A DNA stretch of 64,000 bases from Mycolicibacterium sp. 018/SC-01/001 (GCF_007096635.1 NZ_VKAA01000016.1:63719-127718); one strand, 5' to 3'. Shown: positions 37,960 to 46,961, counted from the stretch's first letter. The notes: a model not told the origin generated them from the letters alone. Numbers and translations are program-made.

Positions 37960-38745
37960 TCAGTCGGCAGGACGCAGGTGCGTGATGTCCCCGGCCGACA
38001 CCGTCACCGTCGTGCCGTTGCGGTCGATGATCAAGCGCCCGCCGTCGTCCACTGCCGCTGCGATGCCGGTGATTTGGTCATCGCCCGGCAGAAGCGCGCG
38101 CACGCGCGTGCCGATCGTCGAGCTGACCCTGCGATAGTCGTCGGGAAGTGCAGCATCGGCGGCGCGCCACTGCGCGATCCGCTCGCTCAGAGCGCCCAGC
38201 AGCCCGACCGCCAGCTCAGTGCGATCCACGTCGTGGCCGAGCATCGCCAGCGATACGGCATTCGGGTCGGGCGCATCATTCGCGTCGAAACCCACGTTGA
38301 GGCCGACGCCCACGACGACGACGGGCGCGGCCACCTCGGCGAGGATGCCGGCCAGCTTCTGGGTGCCGACGAGAACGTCGTTGGGCCACTTCACCGTCGC
38401 GTCGACGCCGTGGGACTGCACGGTCTCGGCGACGGCGAGCCCGGTCAGCAGCGGCAGCCAGCCCCAGCGATCCGGAGGGACACCGGTGGTGTCGACGCCG
38501 ACCGACATTGAGATCTGGGAGCGCGGGGGAGCCGACCACCGACGACCGTGCCGGCCGCGGCCCGCGGACTGGTGTTCGGCCAGCAGCACGGCCCCCGCGA
38601 TGTCCTCACCGCCCGCCGCGCGGCCCACCAGATCGGCGTTCGTCGACCCCGTCTCCTCGACGACGTCGACCCGGCGCCAGATCGTTGCATCGAGTGCGGA
38701 CCGGAGAGCGTCGGCACTCAGACCGGCGCGTGGAGAGGGTGGCAT
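37960..38745 (-). CDS. birA: Biotin-protein ligase (class I)
   Basis: A 261-residue enzyme that makes biotinyl-AMP and attaches biotin to acyl-CoA carboxylase carrier domains. It has TGSTNADL, the biotin/adenylate loop GRGRHGRRW, KWPNDVLV and VVGVGLNVGF. The N-terminal HTH of E. coli BirA is absent, as in mycobacteria, so it does not repress. In M. tuberculosis this gene lies next to the PH-domain gene, which here is about 28 kb away. Confidence 0.93.
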   Translation of the reverse strand: MPPSPRAGLSADALRSALDATIWRRVDVVEETGSTNADLVGRAAGGEDIAGAVLLAEHQSAGRGRHGRRWSAPPRSQISMSVGVDTTGVPPDRWGWLPLLTGLAVAETVQSHGVDATVKWPNDVLVGTQKLAGILAEVAAPVVVVGVGLNVGFDANDAPDPNAVSLAMLGHDVDRTELAVGLLGALSERIAQWRAADAALPDDYRRVSSTIGTRVRALLPGDDQITGIAAAVDDGGRLIIDRNGTTVTVSAGDITHLRPAD

Positions 38746-38789
38746 GGATCGACATTATCGAGACCGCCCTCGAGCCACTCAGACCCGGT

Positions 38790-40154
38790 CTAACTGCCGC
38801 TTCCTCGCTGGCCCGGTGTGCCCGGATCGCCCGGTGTCCCCGCGTTCCCGTCGTCACCGTTGACTCCCGCTGACCCGCCGGCGCGGCCGATTCCGCTGGC
38901 ACCGCCAGCACCCCCGGCGCCGCCCGTTCCGCGCGTACCGGCCGCACCGCCTTGGCCGCCGTTGCCGCCTTCGCCGGCCAGACCGTCGCTCAGGGCGTCG
39001 GCGCCGTTGCCACCGTTGCCTCCGTTGCCGCCCCGGTCACCGTCGCCGCCGTCGCCGCCGGTACCGCCGCGACCACCGGTGCCGCCTTGCCCGCCGAAGA
39101 AGCCGCCGCGGCCGCCCGCCCCACCGGCTCCTCCGTTCTGACCGTCCGTACCGCTGGCACCGTCGCCGCCGTCACCTCCGCGGCCCCCGTTGCCGCCGCG
39201 TCCTTGGAATCCCTCTGTGGGAAGGGGCAATTCCTGGGTGGCGAGGGCGAATCCGCCGTTGCCGCCGTTGCCGCCATCGGCACCGGTACCGCCGTCACCA
39301 CCTCGTCCGCCGTCTCCGCCGATGGCTTCTTCACCACCTTGGGAGCCGAAACTGTATGCATCGCCGCCGTTTCCGCCGTCGCCGCCGCGGCCGCCCTCGG
39401 CCCCGGCGCCGCCACGGCCGCCGTCGCCCCCGGTCGCGACGCCGCCGGGAGGCGTGAGAACCAGCTCGCCGCCGACGTATCCGACGCCGCTCAACACTGT
39501 CTGGCCCTTGCCTCCGCCTCCGCCGGCTTGACCCGACTGGGTGGCGTCGTCACCCTTGCCGCCGTCGCTACCGCTCTGATTGCCACTTCCCAACAGGTCC
39601 CCCGCGGATGTGCCCGCACCGGCTTGCGTGTTGTTGGACGCCGGGTTGACACCGTCGATTCCGTCATCGCCGTCGGCGCCGTCGCCACCGGCACCCCCGC
39701 GACCGAAGAAGAACCCGCCGTTACCGCCCGTGCCGCCGGCCTGACCGGGCGCCGTGCCGTCGCCGCCTCGTCCGCCGGAGCCGAACAGAAACGCGTCACC
39801 GCCCTTGCCGCCGTTGGCTCCGTCCCCGCCGCTGCCGAACAGCAGCCCACCGTTGCCGCCGTTGCACTCGGCACCCACGCAGTCGGCCGGGGCGTCGAGA
39901 CCTGGGCCGAACAGGCCGAGGATGGGTCCGTTGTAGACGCGCACCTTGGTGATGACGAGGCCATCATCGGCGGCGTCAGCGGCACCGTTCCCGCACGGTG
40001 TCAACCACGTGACGCAGGAGGACGGATTGTCGGTTTCCGCCGGCGTCGCCATCGCGATCGCCGCGGGACCTCCCACGAAAATCCCGCCCGCTACCGCGGC
40101 ACCCCCGATGACCCGTAACCCGAGCCGAACCGACATTGCGTGAACATGCACCAT
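38790..40154 (-). CDS. PGRS-like Gly-rich exported protein without PE domain
   Basis: A 454-residue protein. It begins with a signal-type segment (LRVIGGAAVAGGIFVGGPAA), then a unique part of about 60 residues with two cysteines (SSCVTWLTPCGNGA), and then about 370 residues of GGX repeats rich in Gly, Asp, Asn and Ala (GGNGGLLFGSGGDGANGG and similar), as in PE_PGRS tails. There is no PE domain at the N-terminus. The ATG at 40154 has GGGGG six bases upstream and is preferred to 40166. It is probably exported by Sec to the envelope. Function unknown. Confidence 0.8.
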   Translation of the reverse strand: MVHVHAMSVRLGLRVIGGAAVAGGIFVGGPAAIAMATPAETDNPSSCVTWLTPCGNGAADAADDGLVITKVRVYNGPILGLFGPGLDAPADCVGAECNGGNGGLLFGSGGDGANGGKGGDAFLFGSGGRGGDGTAPGQAGGTGGNGGFFFGRGGAGGDGADGDDGIDGVNPASNNTQAGAGTSAGDLLGSGNQSGSDGGKGDDATQSGQAGGGGGKGQTVLSGVGYVGGELVLTPPGGVATGGDGGRGGAGAEGGRGGDGGNGGDAYSFGSQGGEEAIGGDGGRGGDGGTGADGGNGGNGGFALATQELPLPTEGFQGRGGNGGRGGDGGDGASGTDGQNGGAGGAGGRGGFFGGQGGTGGRGGTGGDGGDGDRGGNGGNGGNGADALSDGLAGEGGNGGQGGAAGTRGTGGAGGAGGASGIGRAGGSAGVNGDDGNAGTPGDPGTPGQRGSGS

Positions 40155-40345
40155 TGCTGCCCCCATTGACTCTGCGCCTGAGCAGCAGTCAGGGCACCAC
40201 GTGCCACGGTGCTGATCGACGTTCCCCCCGAAGCGGGGCCAGACCGACCCCCTCGGCGGAGTATGGCACGCAACCGAACGCCGTCAGCTCGAATGGCGAA
40301 GGTTCGATCGGGGGGTCGAGGAGCCGTTTCGCTCGACGTACCGAA

Positions 40346-40672
40346 CTAATTCGCTGCGGCGTCAGACCGCTCGAGCGCCTCCAGCTGCTGCGACGCAACG
40401 GCGTGCTCCGCGGTGACGCGATTCAGGTGGCCGAACCCGAGGACGAACGCGACCATCGCGGCCAGCGCCCAGAGGTTCCCGAACGCCCATTCCCAGGTGG
40501 AGGTCGTCGGCGCCGTCTCGAGCCAGTACGCGGCAATCGCAACCAGGGCGTACCCGTCGAACAGGAAGAACCGGCCTTGCGGGCTGGCGAGCCAGCCGGG
40601 GTGCCGGCGATTGCGGAGGTGCCACAGCGTGAGCGCGACGAGGACTGCCACTGCGGTGATGGTCGTGTCCAT
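40346..40672 (-). CDS. Small membrane protein, function unknown
   Basis: A 108-residue product with three hydrophobic segments: residues 5-18, FFLFDGYALVAIAAYWLE (about 35-52) and FGNLWALAAMVAFVLGFG (about 64-81), then a charged helical tail. I do not recognise a family. A good promoter lies upstream at 40757-40786, which supports expression. Confidence 0.6.
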   Translation of the reverse strand: MDTTITAVAVLVALTLWHLRNRRHPGWLASPQGRFFLFDGYALVAIAAYWLETAPTTSTWEWAFGNLWALAAMVAFVLGFGHLNRVTAEHAVASQQLEALERSDAAAN

Positions 40673-40756
40673 CGGCGCCGTCCTTTGCCAGATGTGCGGC
40701 TGCTTTCCGTTGACGAGTCTCGTCGATCAACCTGAGAACAGTCTGTGGTTACGCAA

Positions 40757-40786
40757 ACAGTAAGGTCACGGTTACGTTCTTGTCAA
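40757..40786 (-). promoter_or_regulatory. Sigma-A type promoter of the small membrane protein gene
   Basis: On the minus strand: -35 TTGACA (40781-40786), an 18-base spacer, -10 TACTGT (40757-40762). Transcription would start near 40750, leaving a leader of about 78 bases before the ATG at 40672. The spacer and -10 contain GTAACC and GTAAC words; a pair of GGTTACG repeats spans 40747-40777 on the plus strand. Confidence 0.55.
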
Positions 40787-40884
40787 TTATGTCGGCCTGA
40801 CTTCCGATTCGGATGTCGGTGGCATTCGACTTCGCCAGAACGGCAGGTTCGCGTCACGAAAAGATATCGGCGCGGTCTCGGGCG

Positions 40885-41595
40885 TCAGCCGCGCGTGACC
40901 TTCTCCGTTGCCCGGCGGCGCTCCAGCGCGGCCTCATCGGGGTGCGCGACGTATACCAGCGACGCACCCGCCGCGTACGGCGCCAGGAGATGAGCAACGA
41001 CGTCGTCGGCCGTATCCCACGGCGCGGATGACAGCAGCCGGTCGTCGGCGCCGATGCCCTGCGCCTCGGCGGCGGCCCGAGCTGCGGCCAAGACGTCATC
41101 CCCGGAACGCCCGTCCAACGCTGGGCCGGGATGCCGCTCGGCCACGATCTGGTCACCGTGCACCCGCACGGCCGTCGCGTAATCCGTCACTCCCACAGGA
41201 AGATTCGCCGCCGGCCGACCGAACGGATCCAGCGACAGCACCGCGACCTCGCCACTGCTGACCGCGTCGTCGGCCTCGTCGAGCCGGCCTTCGGCGCACA
41301 ACGCGATGTCCGCAGCCTCGCCGCCGACGACCGCCTCCGCGCCGATCCACCAGATCCCGAGCAGCACTGCCGCCGTCTGCCAGTGCGCGGGCAGCAACAC
41401 CGCCACCCGACTGTAGGGACCGGCCCCCATCTCGTCGCGCAGCAGGTTGGCGGTCTTGGCCGCCCAGTTGGCCAAGGTAACGGTCGAGCACTCGATCCGC
41501 TCACCGGTCGCATCGTCGTAGTAGGTGATGCGCGGTCCTGCGGGATTGCGGGCCAGCAGCGGATCGAGAATCGCGGAGCTGAGGTTGAGCGCCAT
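40885..41595 (-). CDS. TIGR03089-family protein (acyl-AMP-ligase N-domain-like)
   Basis: A 236-residue protein. ITYYDDATGERIECSTVTLANWAAKTANLL and VAVLLPAHWQTAAVLLGIWWIGAEAV look like the N-terminal part of adenylate-forming enzymes, but the AMP-binding signature and C-terminal domain are absent. It matches the mycobacterial gene next to the LCP protein (Rv3268 by order). The ATG at 41595 overlaps the LCP-gene stop (TGATG), implying coupling. Function is not established. Confidence 0.85.
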   Translation of the reverse strand: MALNLSSAILDPLLARNPAGPRITYYDDATGERIECSTVTLANWAAKTANLLRDEMGAGPYSRVAVLLPAHWQTAAVLLGIWWIGAEAVVGGEAADIALCAEGRLDEADDAVSSGEVAVLSLDPFGRPAANLPVGVTDYATAVRVHGDQIVAERHPGPALDGRSGDDVLAAARAAAEAQGIGADDRLLSSAPWDTADDVVAHLLAPYAAGASLVYVAHPDEAALERRRATEKVTRG

Positions 41596-43064
41596 CAGTT
41601 GACGCATTGGGGGTCGTTGGACCCCGCCGTGATGATCGGCGACGCCGCTGGCAGCGCCTCGCCACCGCCCGAGGCGTTGGCCACCGGTGCCGACAGCGCG
41701 ACATCCGTGCCGTCCAGGCCCGAACCGGGGCCGGTGTAGTCGGCCGCCAGCACCACCCGCACCGCACCCTGAGGTACCGACGCGTCCTCGATGACCGGCA
41801 GCCCGCCCAGTTCCTTGGCCACCTCCTGAGCGCCCTGGTCGTCGCTCTTGGCCGCCTGCACCTGGCTGCTCGTGACCTTCGCGCCCTCGTTGTTGCCGAC
41901 GTTGCCCGCCGTGAAGCCCTTGCCGGTCAACACCTGCGACACCGCCGCCGCCAGGCCGTTGACGTCGCTGTCGTTGACCACGTCGACCGTGGTCTTGTCA
42001 TTGCTGTACGCCAGCTGCTCGGTGTTGCCCGACTCCTGTTCGTGCAGCAGGCTCGCCACCCACGCCTTGACCTCGGTCGGGTTCACCCGCACCACCGACT
42101 GCATGCCGTCGTCGCTCCACCCCGCCTCGTCGAGGATCGGGATCGTCGCGAAGGCGATGTTGCCGCCCGACAGATTGCTCAGCTGATCGACGAAATCCAT
42201 GATGCTCCAGCCCTCGGAGAGCACCACGGACCGCTGCACCGCGTCCTCGAGCCGGTTCAGCGTGGCCGGACTCGACAGCGTCTTGCTCGAGATCAAGTCG
42301 TGCGCCAGCGACGCCATGAACGCCTGCTGGCGGGTCACGCGGTCCAGATCCCCGCGCGGCAGGTCATGCCGTTGCCGCACGAAGCTCAGTGCCTGCGGGC
42401 CGTTCAGCTTCTGCCAGCCGGCGGGGAAGTCAGCTCCGGAAAGCGGTTCGTACACAGGGTTTTTCAGGCAGACGTTGACGCCGCCCAGAGCGTCGGTGAT
42501 CAATGCGAAGCCGAGCAGCCCCACCTCCGCATAGTGGTCGACCGTGACGCCGGTCAGATTGGCGACGGTCTTGATCAGCTCCTCGCGGCCGGCCTCGGTG
42601 GCCTCCTTCTCCGCCACCGCAGGATCTTCACCCTCCTCCTCGACGAGCTGCTTCATCTTCTCCAGATGCACCGAGCCGTAGACCCCGTTGATCTTCATCT
42701 TCCCGATACCGGGCGCCTCGACATAGGAGTCGCGGGGGATCGAGATCGCGGTCGCCGAGCGGCCGTTGTTCGGGATACGCACCAGGATGATCGTGTCGGT
42801 GTTGGTGGACACGTCGTCGCCCGCGCGCAGCGTCGCCAACTCCTCGGCGCTCAGCGGATTGCCGTGCGCGTCGGTGCGGCTGTCGAGGCCGACCAGCAGG
42901 ATGTCGATCGCGCCGTCATCGCCGCCCTCGCCGAGCGCGATCGGATTGACATGGTTGATGCCCGACTCGAAGGACCGGATCTTGCCCCACGCGACGCCGG
43001 TGCCGACGACGATCACCAACGTCACGATGACGGAGATGACGCGGGTCATCTGAGCTGCAGGCAT
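41595..43064 (-). CDS. LytR-CpsA-Psr (LCP) family cell-wall ligase
   Basis: A 489-residue membrane-anchored protein: one helix at residues 6-26 (TRVISVIVTLVIVVGTGVAW), the LCP domain from about 50 to 250 (ILLVGLDSRTDAHG, TIILVRIPNNGRSATAISIPRDSYVEAP, LSFVRQRHDLPRGDLDRVTRQQ), and a LytR_C domain near the C-terminus. LCP enzymes attach arabinogalactan or other polymers to peptidoglycan from a polyprenyl-diphosphate donor. It corresponds to Rv3267 by order. The ATG at 43064 or the one five codons later are both possible. It lies divergent from rmlD. Confidence 0.93.
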   Translation of the reverse strand: MPAAQMTRVISVIVTLVIVVGTGVAWGKIRSFESGINHVNPIALGEGGDDGAIDILLVGLDSRTDAHGNPLSAEELATLRAGDDVSTNTDTIILVRIPNNGRSATAISIPRDSYVEAPGIGKMKINGVYGSVHLEKMKQLVEEEGEDPAVAEKEATEAGREELIKTVANLTGVTVDHYAEVGLLGFALITDALGGVNVCLKNPVYEPLSGADFPAGWQKLNGPQALSFVRQRHDLPRGDLDRVTRQQAFMASLAHDLISSKTLSSPATLNRLEDAVQRSVVLSEGWSIMDFVDQLSNLSGGNIAFATIPILDEAGWSDDGMQSVVRVNPTEVKAWVASLLHEQESGNTEQLAYSNDKTTVDVVNDSDVNGLAAAVSQVLTGKGFTAGNVGNNEGAKVTSSQVQAAKSDDQGAQEVAKELGGLPVIEDASVPQGAVRVVLAADYTGPGSGLDGTDVALSAPVANASGGGEALPAASPIITAGSNDPQCVN

Positions 43065-43132
43065 TCGCCCAGGCTACTGGCGGCCGGGCGGGAGTCGGGG
43101 GAGCAGACCTCGGCGTGCCACACTCGCTACCT

Positions 43133-43990
43133 ATGGCTGACCGAATCGTGATCACCGGGGCCGGCGGCATGGTCGGACGCTTCTTGGCTGGTCAGGCCGC
43201 CTCCCAGGGCCGTGACGTGCTCGCGTACACCTCCTCGGAGTGGGACATCACCGGTCCTGCCCCGGGCGAACTCGCCGCGGGCGACGTCGTCGTCAACTGC
43301 GCCGCCTTCACCCAGGTCGACCTGGCCGAGGGCGAGGCCGAGCGGGCCCACGCCGTCAACGCGACCGGCGCCGGAAACGTCGCGGCAGCCTGCGCCCGCG
43401 TCGGCGCGTCGCTGATCCACATCTCCACCGACTACGTCTTCGGCGCCGCGGGCGCGCACGTGCCGTACGACATCGACGACGCGACCGGGCCGTTGTCGGT
43501 CTACGGGCGGACCAAGCTGGCCGGCGAGCACGCGGTCCTCGCCGCCCTTCCGACCGCCTACGTGGTGCGTACCTCCTGGGTGTACGAGGGCGCCGACGGT
43601 GGCGACTTCGTCGCCGCGATGCGCCGCACCGCCGCCGGATCGGACACCGTCGACGTCGTCGCCGACCAGATCGGCTCGCCGACCTACGTCGGGGATCTGT
43701 GCGCCGCGCTGCTGCAGATCGCCGAAGGCGGGGTGCGCGGGCCCATCCTGCACGCGGCCAACGCCGGCGCGGCCAGCCGGTTCGACCAGGCCCAGGCCAT
43801 CTTCGCCGAGGTCGGGGCCGACCCGGCCCGCGTGCGTCCGGTCGGCAGCGACCGACATCCGCGCCCCGCACCCCGGCCGTCGTACTCCGCGCTGTCGGCG
43901 GCAGGTTCCACCCGCGCCGGGCTGACGCCGTTGCAGGGGTGGCGCGAGGCGCTCGCCACAGCGGTGCGCCCGTTACCCTCAACGCGATGA
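43133..43990 (+). CDS. rmlD: dTDP-4-dehydrorhamnose reductase
   Basis: A 285-residue SDR enzyme, last step of dTDP-L-rhamnose synthesis. It has GAGGMVGRFLAGQ (NADPH motif), NCAAFTQVDLAE, STDYVFGA, YGRTKLAGE (catalytic Tyr/Lys) and RTSWVYEG. The ATG at 43133 gives MADRIVITGAGG; the GTG at 43115 is less likely. It is followed by wbbL and manC in one operon, the usual mycobacterial order for the arabinogalactan linker sugars. Confidence 0.95.
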   Translation: MADRIVITGAGGMVGRFLAGQAASQGRDVLAYTSSEWDITGPAPGELAAGDVVVNCAAFTQVDLAEGEAERAHAVNATGAGNVAAACARVGASLIHISTDYVFGAAGAHVPYDIDDATGPLSVYGRTKLAGEHAVLAALPTAYVVRTSWVYEGADGGDFVAAMRRTAAGSDTVDVVADQIGSPTYVGDLCAALLQIAEGGVRGPILHAANAGAASRFDQAQAIFAEVGADPARVRPVGSDRHPRPAPRPSYSALSAAGSTRAGLTPLQGWREALATAVRPLPSTR

Positions 43991-43991
43991 G

Positions 43992-44885
43992 ATGGGCAAT
44001 CAGTACGTGAGCGACGAGCTGTACGTCGTCACGGTGACGTACTCACCGGGGCCGCACCTGGATCGATTTCTCGCGTCGCTGGCCCACGCCACCGAGCGGC
44101 CCGTGACGGTGATCATGGCCGACAACGGGTCCGACGACGGCGCTCCCGAAGAAGCCGTCGAGCGCTACCCCAACGTCCGATTGCTGCGCACCGGCGCGAA
44201 CGTCGGGTACGGCTCCGCGATCAACCGGGCCGTCACCGAGTACGGATTGTCCACGACCACAGACATGTTCGTCGTCGCCAACCCCGACGTGCAATGGGGC
44301 CCCGGCAGCATCGACCTGTTGCTCGAAGCCGCCGACCGATGGCCGCGAGCCGGATCGCTGGGCCCGCTGATCCGCGATCCCGACGGGTCGGTGTACCCCT
44401 CGGCGCGGCACCTGCCGTCGATCATCCGTGGCGGCATGCACGCCGTCGTCGGACCGATCTGGCCGTCCAACCCGTGGACCGCCGTCTACCGCCAGGAAAG
44501 GGAGGACCCCAGCGAACGCGCCGTCGGCTGGCTGTCCGGGTCGTGCCTGCTGCTGCGCAGTGCCGCCTGGGGCGAGATCGCCGGTTTCGACGAGCGCTAC
44601 TTCATGTACATGGAGGACGTCGACCTCGGCGATCGCCTGGGTCGCGCCGGGTGGCAGAACGTCTACGTGCCCTCGGCGGAGGTGCTGCACGCCAAGGGCC
44701 ACTCGACTGGACGCGATCCCGCCCGCAACCTCGCTGCCCATCACGCGAGCACTTACACTTTTCTCGCGGATCGTTACCCGAAGCGGCGGCACGCTCCGCT
44801 ACGGTGGGCGTTCCGGACGGCATTGGGGGCGCGATCCCGGCTGGTGGTGCGGAGTTCGATGAGAGCCCGAAGGGGGCAGGGGTGA
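43992..44885 (+). CDS. wbbL: Rhamnosyltransferase of the arabinogalactan linker
   Basis: A 297-residue GT2 enzyme that adds L-rhamnose to GlcNAc-diphosphoryl-decaprenol. It has TVTYSPGPHLDRFLASLAHA, MADNGSDDG, NVGYGSAINRAV, the metal-binding VANPDVQWG, SGSCLLLRSAAW and YFMYMEDVDLGDRL (the ED acceptor motif). The ATG at 43992 and a GTG at 44007 are both possible starts. It lies one base after rmlD and overlaps manC by one base. Confidence 0.93.
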   Translation: MGNQYVSDELYVVTVTYSPGPHLDRFLASLAHATERPVTVIMADNGSDDGAPEEAVERYPNVRLLRTGANVGYGSAINRAVTEYGLSTTTDMFVVANPDVQWGPGSIDLLLEAADRWPRAGSLGPLIRDPDGSVYPSARHLPSIIRGGMHAVVGPIWPSNPWTAVYRQEREDPSERAVGWLSGSCLLLRSAAWGEIAGFDERYFMYMEDVDLGDRLGRAGWQNVYVPSAEVLHAKGHSTGRDPARNLAAHHASTYTFLADRYPKRRHAPLRWAFRTALGARSRLVVRSSMRARRGQG

Positions 44886-45964
44886 TGGCGAATCCAGCCG
44901 ATGTCGATGCGGTCGTTCTGGTCGGTGGGATGGGCACGCGCCTGCGGCCCCTGACGCTGTCGGCGCCCAAGCCGATGCTGCCCACCGCGGGGCTGCCTTT
45001 CCTGACGCACCTGCTCTCCCGGATCGCCGACGCCGGGATCGAGCACGTGGTTCTCGGAACCTCCTACAAGGCCAACGTGTTCGAGGCCGAGTTCGGCGAC
45101 GGCTCGAAACTCGGGCTGCAGATCGACTACGTCGTCGAGGACGAGCCGCTGGGCACCGGCGGCGGCATCGCCAACGTCGCCTCGAAACTGCGCCACGACA
45201 CCGCGGTCGTCTTCAACGGCGACGTCCTGTCCGGATGCGACCTGCGGGCCCTGCTCAATTCGCATACGGAGAACCAGGCCGATGTCACGCTGCACCTCGT
45301 GCGCGTCGGCGATCCGCGCGCATTCGGTTGTGTGCCAACAGAATCCGACGGCACGGTGACGGCCTTCCTGGAGAAGACGCAAGACCCGCCGACCGATCAG
45401 ATCAACGCCGGCTGCTACGTGTTCAAGCGGTCGGTCATCGAGCAGATCCCGACCGGCCGTGCGCTGTCGGTGGAGCGGGAGGTGTTCCCCGGACTGCTCG
45501 CCGACGGCAAGAAGGTCTGCGGCTACGTCGACTCCACCTATTGGCGAGACATGGGCACACCGGAGGACTTCGTCCGCGGCTCAGCGGATCTGGTGCGTGG
45601 CATCGCGCCGTCGCCTGCGCTCGGTGGGCACCGTGGGGAGTCACTGGTGCACGACGGCGCGTCGGTGGCGCCGGGAGCGCTGCTGATCGGCGGCACAGTG
45701 ATCGGTCGCGGCGCCGAGATCGCCGGTGGCGCACGGCTGGACGGTGCGGTGATCTTCGACGGCGTGAAAGTGGGTGCGGGCGCGGTGATCGAGCGCTCGA
45801 TCATCGGCTTCGGCGCGCACATCGGGCCGCGCGCGCTGATCCGGGACGGGGTGATCGGCGACGGCGCCGACGTCGGTGCTCGGTGCGAGCTGCTGCGTGG
45901 TGCGCGGGTGTGGCCGGGGATCACGATTCCCGACGGCGGCATCCGCTTCTCGACGGACATCTAG
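44885..45964 (+). CDS. manC: Mannose-1-phosphate guanylyltransferase
   Basis: A 359-residue nucleotidyltransferase that makes GDP-mannose. It has the signature VLVGGMGTRLRPLTLSAPKPM, FNGDVLSGCDL, YVFKRSVIEQIP and a C-terminal left-handed beta-helix of hexapeptide rungs (GALLIGGTVIGRGAEIAGG). It matches M. tuberculosis Rv3264c, named manB or manC in different sources, and the length is the same. The ATG at 44885 follows AGGGGGCAGGGG; the preceding GTG at 44882 is possible. Its product feeds the AlgD-like enzyme and Gmd in this window. Confidence 0.93.
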   Translation: MANPADVDAVVLVGGMGTRLRPLTLSAPKPMLPTAGLPFLTHLLSRIADAGIEHVVLGTSYKANVFEAEFGDGSKLGLQIDYVVEDEPLGTGGGIANVASKLRHDTAVVFNGDVLSGCDLRALLNSHTENQADVTLHLVRVGDPRAFGCVPTESDGTVTAFLEKTQDPPTDQINAGCYVFKRSVIEQIPTGRALSVEREVFPGLLADGKKVCGYVDSTYWRDMGTPEDFVRGSADLVRGIAPSPALGGHRGESLVHDGASVAPGALLIGGTVIGRGAEIAGGARLDGAVIFDGVKVGAGAVIERSIIGFGAHIGPRALIRDGVIGDGADVGARCELLRGARVWPGITIPDGGIRFSTDI

Positions 45965-45974
45965 GTTTCGGTCG

Positions 45975-45998
45975 CCGCGGAATAGCATTCCTGGCTGT
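45975..45998 (+). repeat. Left arm of a perfect 24-bp inverted repeat
   Basis: Starts CCGCGGAATAGC and ends CCTGGCTGT. It is the exact reverse complement of 46938-46961. The inner GGAAT-AGC-ATTCC is itself a small hairpin. It ends on the last base of the DUF559-type gene's stop codon. Confidence 0.9.
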
Positions 45999-46867
45999 CA
46001 GGCCGGCCGTTTCGCAGCCATGGCTTCTCTCTGGCGCCGGGCCCACGCCTGTTTGACCCAGCTGACAATCTCATCGTTGCGATCGCCTGCCACAACCCGA
46101 ATCACGATCCAGTCCGCGTCGGCGATTCTGCGGAGGCGCCTCGCATCCCACCGGAACTGATCGATGTCGGTTCGGTGATGATCGCCGTCATACTCCACAG
46201 CGATTCCGAGCTTCTCCCACCCCATATCGAGGTAGGCGAAGGTATAACCGTTCCCGTCGACAACCGGAATTTGCGTTTCAGGTGGCGGAAAACCTTTGTC
46301 GATCAGCAGAAGTCGTAGGCGTGTTTCCTGGGGAGATTGCGCGCCGGCGTCCATTAGCTCGAGTGCCTCGCGGCACAGTCGAACACCGTGTCTGCCCTTG
46401 TATCTGTGCGTAAGGGCGAGAATCTCTTCGGCAGTCGCCGCGGTCGCTGCGGAAAGTGCGTCGAGGTGCGCTACGGCGACGTTGCGAGGTAGATACCGGC
46501 CGAGGTCGAGGCCGGTACGGGCGGGAGTCGCAAACGGGATACCGTCGATCCGGACCATCTCGTCAGGTGCGATGCGCTCTCGTCGAGTGATGATGCCGGG
46601 CGGGCAGCGATTGTTGGCCCAGAGTAGTTCGATAGGACTGTCGTCGTCGATCCATTTCGCTCCGTGCGCAGCGGCCGCGGCTCGTCCGGTGATCACGCCG
46701 CGGCGGCGAGACCACAGCCATGCGCCAACGGTGCGGTCAGCCAGAGTGGGCACGACGTCCTTGGGCACGTAGATGTCGGGGAAGATGGCGCGATAGTTCC
46801 ACCGCAACGCTGCACGAGTGATGGTGCCCGCGAGCACGGCCTGCGAACCAACGATGACGTCCCCCAT
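45998..46867 (-). CDS. DUF559/Vsr-like nuclease-fold protein with AbiEi-like N-terminus
   Basis: A 289-residue protein of a multi-copy mycobacterial type. The N-terminal half (IVGSQAVLAGTITRAALRWN, DIYVPKDVVP, GVITGRAAAAAHGA) resembles AbiEi-type winged-helix proteins. The C-terminal half ends in a restriction-endonuclease-like fold: SPQETRLRLLLIDKGFPPPETQ, LGIAVEYDGDHHRTD and WIVIRVVAGD, with acidic E/D and Q residues as in DUF559. Nuclease activity is possible but unproven. The ATG at 46867 (MGDVIVGSQAV) is preferred to 46891. The gene is bracketed by a 24-bp inverted repeat. Confidence 0.75.
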   Translation of the reverse strand: MGDVIVGSQAVLAGTITRAALRWNYRAIFPDIYVPKDVVPTLADRTVGAWLWSRRRGVITGRAAAAAHGAKWIDDDSPIELLWANNRCPPGIITRRERIAPDEMVRIDGIPFATPARTGLDLGRYLPRNVAVAHLDALSAATAATAEEILALTHRYKGRHGVRLCREALELMDAGAQSPQETRLRLLLIDKGFPPPETQIPVVDGNGYTFAYLDMGWEKLGIAVEYDGDHHRTDIDQFRWDARRLRRIADADWIVIRVVAGDRNDEIVSWVKQAWARRQREAMAAKRPA

Positions 46868-46937
46868 GAGAACAGCATGCGGCCTGAGCACGAATCCTCA
46901 GCCATTGAGAAGACATGGCTGTGGATAACTGAAAATC

Positions 46938-46961
46938 ACAGCCAGGAATGCTATTCCGCGG
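46938..46961 (+). repeat. Right arm of the perfect 24-bp inverted repeat
   Basis: Starts ACAGCCAGGAATGC and ends TTCCGCGG. It covers the stop codon and last codons of the NUDIX gene. It is the exact reverse complement of 45975-45998. Confidence 0.9.

Noticed and set aside
38952-40118. Long plus-strand open frames across the PGRS gene
   Set aside because: They are the complement of GGC/GGT-rich repeats and give Pro- or Ala-rich low-complexity sequence; the minus-strand frame has a signal segment and a ribosome-binding site.
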